Shown here piece by piece: positions 58,573 through 64,000 of a stretch of DNA of 64,000 bases; within the stretch, counting starts at the first letter, position 1; each line of letters begins with the position of its first letter. The position numbers and the translations under genes were made by a program. This stretch comes from Anoplolepis gracilipes. Its lineage: Eukaryota > Arthropoda > Insecta > Hymenoptera > Formicidae. A model generated the notes under the pieces. It had not been told where the DNA came from. It was given only the letters and a program-made list of their open reading frames with translations, and made no database searches. The stretch spans positions 2,667,001 through 2,731,000 of the forward strand of contig NC_132970.1 of assembly GCF_047496725.1 (NCBI RefSeq). The letters are read 5' to 3'.

Positions 58573-61500
58573 CATACTGAGCGCGCACGAGAGGGAAGCG
58601 GCGATGATGGTGAACGGCGAGGATACGAGCAAGGAAAGGGTAGGAGAAACCCGTAGGGGAGAAAAGAGGAGACGAAAACAGAGCGAGAGGAGCCAACACG
58701 GAGGCATTAACCATGGATTTATTCGGACGAGAAGCCCCGAAATTGCCCGATTACAGTATTACACGCCGCGGACAAGCGAACGGTGGGAGTGGAGGACGCG
58801 AGAGGAGGAAAGGAAAGAAGGGGGCTTCTGAGGGGGTTTCTCTTGTGAAACCGAGACGTTGCGAGACGTAGGCGATGCACTGAGCAATCGGCCGACTCCG
58901 TGGCTCTAGCAACGCCGGAGAGCTGATGCCGTTCCTCTTTTGAGGGTGGCAATTTGCGGTAATATCGCCAACGACGAGGTAGCGCCCGTAATGGGGCCCC
59001 AGGGGCCCCACCGGTGTAACGTGTAACTTAGCCATCGCCTGCCTCGCGGCGTTCGACGTTCTTTCCCCGAAGGGAGCTCGCCTTTTCGATGACAACCGCG
59101 CGTGATCGGTAGTATTCAATCGTGATTTGATTCTGTTCTTTATTTTCATACGAGTGACTGGAAATTGCTTGCAATGAGACGAAGAGCGAAATGTGGCAGA
59201 ATAAAATAAAATGATACATTGCACGATCGTACTATTTCTTTTCAAATATTTTGTTCTTTTACATGGACAATCTTTATATTAAATTTGAATTATTTTTTTT
59301 TTTTTGCAAAAAGTATTTAAATTAATAAATATGTTCGAAAAATTATTTTTATCTGCTTTTTTTTAACTTTTAACATCATAACATGGCATTATGTATTTTA
59401 AAGCTGAAAAATAGAGAACACACGTTAAAATAATGCCTATTTATTTTTTAATATGTAGATCAGAAGAGAGTCGATCTCTATATAATGCAACAAAAAATTC
59501 GCACATGCGTATCAAATAATCTTTTCCTTGTCCTAGAGGCTAGAAGCCGCCATCGCGAGCACAATTATTGGTATGTTCTAATCGTTCGTACATACCGAGA
59601 CACGAGGAAAGAGAGAGGAGGAATCGTTTGTTCTGCATCGTGGACTCTTGGAAGTCTCGCAACCTGTTCACGTGAGACGGTATCGCTAAGGCTTGCCGCA
59701 GCCTTGCCCTGAGCTATACGCGGTATATAAACTCTCGTTTCGAACGGGTTCTTCCTCTCTCTCGGTTACGGCTCTTCATCGGTCGGCGAGAAGTCTCACT
59801 CCCAGCCTCCGCAGCGCTATCCACATCGGGGATCATACACCGCGTTCGCCCTCTCCGCGTTTCGTTTCGTCGTCGACGCGTACTGCTCTTCCGTGTGTTA
59901 CATTCCTCGCCATCGCACAAGTTTGACGTTTTTTATAATACATACTTGGCGGCTTGCCGCACGTTCGTCTAGTTCAATCTAAGGAAGAATCATGCGAACC
60001 GGAAACTTCCAATGTGATTCCAGCCTTACATGTATAAGAAATTACATTCTGGGAAACTATGACAGAATAAATTCAAAAATTTTTTAACATCAACATTTTC
60101 CCATAATAAAGTTAATAACAACCAGAAAATCTTTAAAAATAATAAATTTGTGTTAAGATGGTATTAGTCAACTATCTCTTTTCGATCTTTTCGAAAAACT
60201 TTAAGGTTCTTCATCCGATTCGCTAGTATTTTGATAATCCTAAATGAAAATGCATAGCTAAAGAATTATATTTAATATGAAATATTTGCGAGCCGATATT
60301 GTAATGAAAAATAAATAATATACAGTCATATTATAACTTTCTCGTGTCAAGTAGGACATCTCTTAGATTCTCGCCTACAAATCTTTGACAGATGCTTATC
60401 GAGTTTCCTGTCGTTCCCAGCGTTTTTATTTTTATCCCATTTGTATCTCTCGTTTAAATGTATTTGTCTTCTTGCTCACGGTTGTTAATTATACTGCCAC
60501 GCGAGCTGCATCCTACGTGGCTATAAACAGGAATACACTGCTTCGTTGAAACTATGTACTACCATCCCTCGCACGCTTGTTATTGTCGCGCATTCATTGA
60601 ACGACGAGGCAAGGAACGCAACGTCGCCATGAAACCGATGTTTGTTATGCCTGCTTGGGATGAGAAATGGCCGGACTTTGAACTCTCATGGCAATTGGAA
60701 TGATTCGTCGCGGAGAGAATGGTTCCATTCCGCCAAACATCTCGGTTATCCAACACCCCATGTTAGTCTCTTATGTTTTCCAAAACAGGAGCCGTCCATA
60801 TCGTCGGAATACGATTAATCTTTAGTCGGTCGTAAGCCACGGCTGTTATCCAGCATCCGTCGGGCTTCTGACGATGGCCGAGCGGGGTTTCGTGCTGATC
60901 CGACGTTAAGATATGTCCGACCTGGCTAGATACAGGTTGGATATCTGGTAGACGTCATAGACCGGCTGTTGTGCGCTCAAGACATTAGAACGTCAGTGCC
61001 GGTAGCCACTGCTGGAGATAGATGCGTTTCCGATGAGCGACGTTCCCTTCCCGCAAACTTCTAGATGGAAGATGCTGTTTTAAAGATGATACTGCTTTAA
61101 AGGATTCTAGAGATCTGTTAATGCATTCGTATTCGATTTGCTTTAATTCAAAGAGGAATTTCAGAATGAAAATTATTGCATTTCAACACAATAAGATTAC
61201 TGTCATATTTTTAATGCAATAAACATTTGTAGCAAATATTAAAAAATATTATTTAATTACTGATATTGTTATATATTAGTGAATCGTTTACCTTTATATA
61301 TTTTCTCAATAAATAAATTTTCTCCATTTTATAAAGCATTTGCATTCGAATCAAATTTGGTCTCATTATGATAATTAAGAATTGACAGTAATCTCTCTTT
61401 AAATGTAAAACCAAAGACTCGTGTAAGGTCCAGAAAGTTTTTAATAATTCCAATTAACAATCTCGCGTAATGAAACAGACCGTGTTTTCTGAATGTAACC

Positions 61501-64000
61501 GCCTAAAGACTGTAACGAAATAAAGAGAAGAAAAAGCAGCAAAAGAAGCAGAAAATGATTGATAAGCTACGCGCGGCTATGACGAGCGAGGGCGCCTGGA
61601 AAAAGCGACAGAGGGAAATTAACCGAGATGAAACGAGGACGAGAGCGAGGTCGATTCGCTGACGAGGCAGAAGAGCAGTATATAATGCTCATGCACGAGA
61701 GAGGCGAGTTGCGCTCGAGGCGAGTGGCGAGTTGTGCCGGAGCCTTATGGGTAGCAAGTAGTAACGGGCTGCCGGCTCGCGCGCGTCTATCGCGGGCCTC
61801 TTTGTCATTGTCAATATTCCAAGGAGGCACAGATTATCTGGTGACTGATGGTCCATCCGCGTATCCATTGAAACTATGGCCGTTCGGCCGTGATACTCGC
61901 GGACCTGAACCGACATACGATGCTGTATTTCTTCCTGTGATTCACCGATTCTTTTCTTTCCTTCCTTTTTCATTTTGTCGGATTATTTTTTGATTTTAAG
62001 CTTCTTTGAGAGAGCAGTTTTTTAAAATTTCATTTTGTTTTTTTTTTTTTTATGTATTCTCCCTTAATTGGAATCAATTTTATTATTTACTATTATCATT
62101 ATTTTATTATTATTGAGAAGTGATGAATAGTCACTGATAGTCTCAATATAAAAATGATATGTTGTAAATTAATCTTACTGAAATCTTACTGAAAGAATCA
62201 ATTAGTCATCAATTACTGCTACTGATTGTGTCAGACAGTAATATTTTTAAATATGTGTTTTATATTTTATTGTTATATATGAGATAAATATATATATATA
62301 TAATATGTAGCAATATATATGTATGTATTTATAGATGTATAGAAATATCTGAATTTGAATTGAATAATAAGAATCTTGTTCATTTTTTGTAAATTTATCA
62401 CATCTTAAATGAACTGATTCAGTTTAAAAGAATATTTAGTATATTTTATGTATCTCTTTCTTCCTTACAGAGATTAAGTACTTCTTTTTCTCTTTTTTTC
62501 TATATTTTCCTATCATCAAATATCAATTTCTTATTTTTATTTTTGCGCTCTATAGCCTTGTCAATTTCTTTTCTCGTTTCGATCGGCTTCTTTGACGCAA
62601 TGCCATTTGCTTTATCTTTTTTTCATGTCTCTCTTTCTTTCTTGCTGCTATGTTGCTACTACCATCAGTTTATTGTCTCGAGATTAGAGATACGAGATGC
62701 CTTTCCAGCTAGCACAGGAGTTATGATGACTGTCGATATAGTACATACTTCGTGCAACACTTTTATTTTCTAAGGTGAGCGCATCCGCGTGTATAGTCGA
62801 CGACCTGTCATAATCGATAATAATGCAACATGATTGATATCATACGGTTAGCTAGTACAGACTAACTCATCTTGATTACTTCAAATAAAGCAAGAGTTTC
62901 CTACTTGTTATAATAAATTCTTGAAAAAAATAATTCGTTCATGTATTGTTAACGTTTATTGAAATGACAAATATTTCTTTATTTTATTAAAATATATATT
63001 AAGAAAAATACAATTGTTATTTATAATTTAAAGCAAGTTTCAAATAATAAAGTATAATATTCTGAAATATGTATATAGTTAATAAATTTGATAAAAAGAT
63101 CTAAAATATTCATACGATTACACGTGGCAAATGAAGTGATTTCACTGAAATATCCTATCTTACTTGCGTTTAGCTGAGAGCCATCGCAAACGTTTCATCA
63201 ACGCCATACGATTCATCCCATTTTCTCCTACTATCCATCTACTAGCGTTATTTTACCGAGACAAATCACGAGTATATCCTACGATAAAGAACGATGCGAA
63301 CGCGGAGGAACGGCTGCAACAAAGTGAGGGAAGAAATCGATGTAATCCGATCGATATTTTATGGGTATATTCCTGCACCGCGGGGGAATTTACAAGGGCA
63401 ATTTGTGGAGAATCGAGCGAAATCGCCGCTTAATGCCGTCACGTAGATTTCTCGCTGCCGATCTCGAAGCGCATTCGCGCATTGCTGTCGGGGAAACCGA
63501 TCGATATCAGCGACGATTTGCCTCGTTTCGATGATCGTACCGAGGTTACCGAGGATCGTGACCTCTCGATTTCGCGAATTATTATCACCAGGATTACCAC
63601 CGGGATACCAACTATCGCACGCAAAAGACCGTGACCTTAGAGTCGAGCCTAACCCGGACCTAACACACGATTGCTTCTCAACTCCTATATTTTCCAAGGA
63701 AACACACGCAGGTTCATTCTTATCGATCGCTGACGTGACTAAGAATTTCTCTCATACTCGGAATTAATTATTAACTAATGAAGATTACACAGTAGAATAT
63801 TATTAGCGCTTACAATTAAATAAAGTTGAAGAATATTTCAACCGCAAATTAACTACGAATTGTATTTTTTGAATAAGATTATTTCTGCATGCTTTGCATT
63901 TAGTTTCATCCGTTGATGACAATTATTTACGATACACAGTTGAAACTCACAGTTTAGATGCAATAGCTAAATCAATTACACTGGCGATGTCGGTGATAGA
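58573..64000. other. non-coding stretch with large CpG-rich blocks
   Basis: CpG-rich at 58573-59120, 59560-59930, 60480-61060, 61560-61930 and 63170-63730; AT-rich at 59230-59480, 60050-60330, 61130-61460, 61990-62540 and 62880-63120. Frames of up to 164 codons (58751-59245 minus, 61628-61993 plus) overlap others on the opposite strand and are not recognised. A possible TATA promoter near 59724 is annotated separately. TAAG|GTGAGC at about 62774 resembles a donor directly after a stop. No gene called. Confidence 0.45.
59724..59790 (+). promoter_or_regulatory. possible TATA-type core promoter (weak)
   Basis: TATATAAA at 59724-59731 stands in CpG-rich DNA (CGCGGTATATAAACTC). About 30 bp downstream is a pyrimidine-rich stretch (TTCTTCCTCTCTCTC), where a start site would be expected, but there is no good insect initiator (TCAKTY) at that spacing. 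The nearest, TCACTC, is about 65 bp away. No coding frame downstream is recognised. Confidence 0.18.

Noticed and set aside
58115..58714. Long minus-strand frame of 199 codons.
   Set aside because: Its length comes from two TA microsatellites (YIYIYI runs) and a TTC tract (K/E run); it is not protein-like.
58751..59245. 164-codon minus-strand frame.
   Set aside because: Overlaps other minus frames in a stop-poor CpG-rich block; no recognisable domain.
1..64000. tRNA, rRNA, known insect microRNA seeds, CRISPR arrays.
   Set aside because: Scanning by eye for tRNA B-box words (GGTTCGAAT-type), a set of remembered conserved insect microRNAs and regularly spaced repeats found none. A covariance-model search would be decisive.

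Overview
The window reads as nuclear DNA of an insect, most likely a hymenopteran and perhaps an ant. This is inference, resting on three things seen: AT-rich tracts alternate with CpG-rich patches, there are many GA/CT and TA microsatellites, and there are decayed remnants of a mariner-like transposase and a non-LTR retrotransposon. I see no bacterial-style gene layout, tRNA, rRNA, CRISPR array or intact protein-coding gene that I recognise. The longest ATG-started open frames are either low-complexity (YIYI, SSSS, RRRR runs from microsatellites) or sit in CpG-rich patches and look like chance frames. The stretch is best described as intergenic or long-intron DNA.

Layout. 1-4800: non-coding DNA with a CT microsatellite and a perfect 57-bp AT palindrome at 3894-3950. 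4804-5800: a pair of near-identical ~160-bp direct repeats bracketing ~670 bp that holds an imperfect hairpin. 5800-19380: alternating AT-rich and CpG-rich DNA with several microsatellites, a 16-bp-arm hairpin and a few weak exon-like signals. 19381-20020: two 109-bp inverted arms differing at one base. 22829-23528: two diverged copies of a local duplication. 25658-26106: a nearly complete 449-bp palindrome, probably a foldback element or MITE. 29399-29869 and 31063-31346: two tandem duplications. 39280-39560: decayed mariner-like transposase C-terminus on the minus strand. 41148-41670: decayed C-terminus of a non-LTR retrotransposon reverse-transcriptase protein on the minus strand, ending in a TTTA-type tail. 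49293-49679: a terminal-inverted-repeat element with ~120-150-nt imperfect arms. 52480-53010: GC-rich and purine/pyrimidine-skewed block with competing exon-like signals on both strands. 55694-55996: dense cluster of homeodomain-type TAATTA/TAATTG cores in CpG-rich DNA, the best candidate for a regulatory element. 58310-58561: TTC repeat followed by two TA arrays with inverted flanks. 58562-64000: CpG-rich blocks, including a possible TATA promoter near 59724.

No gene set works together here. The supported content is repeat biology plus a few candidate regulatory or exonic patches that need RNA or comparative evidence. I found no convincing new biological system. The most noteworthy items are the young 109-bp inverted pair, the 449-bp palindrome, the direct-repeat-bracketed block, the two transposon relics and the homeodomain-site cluster.
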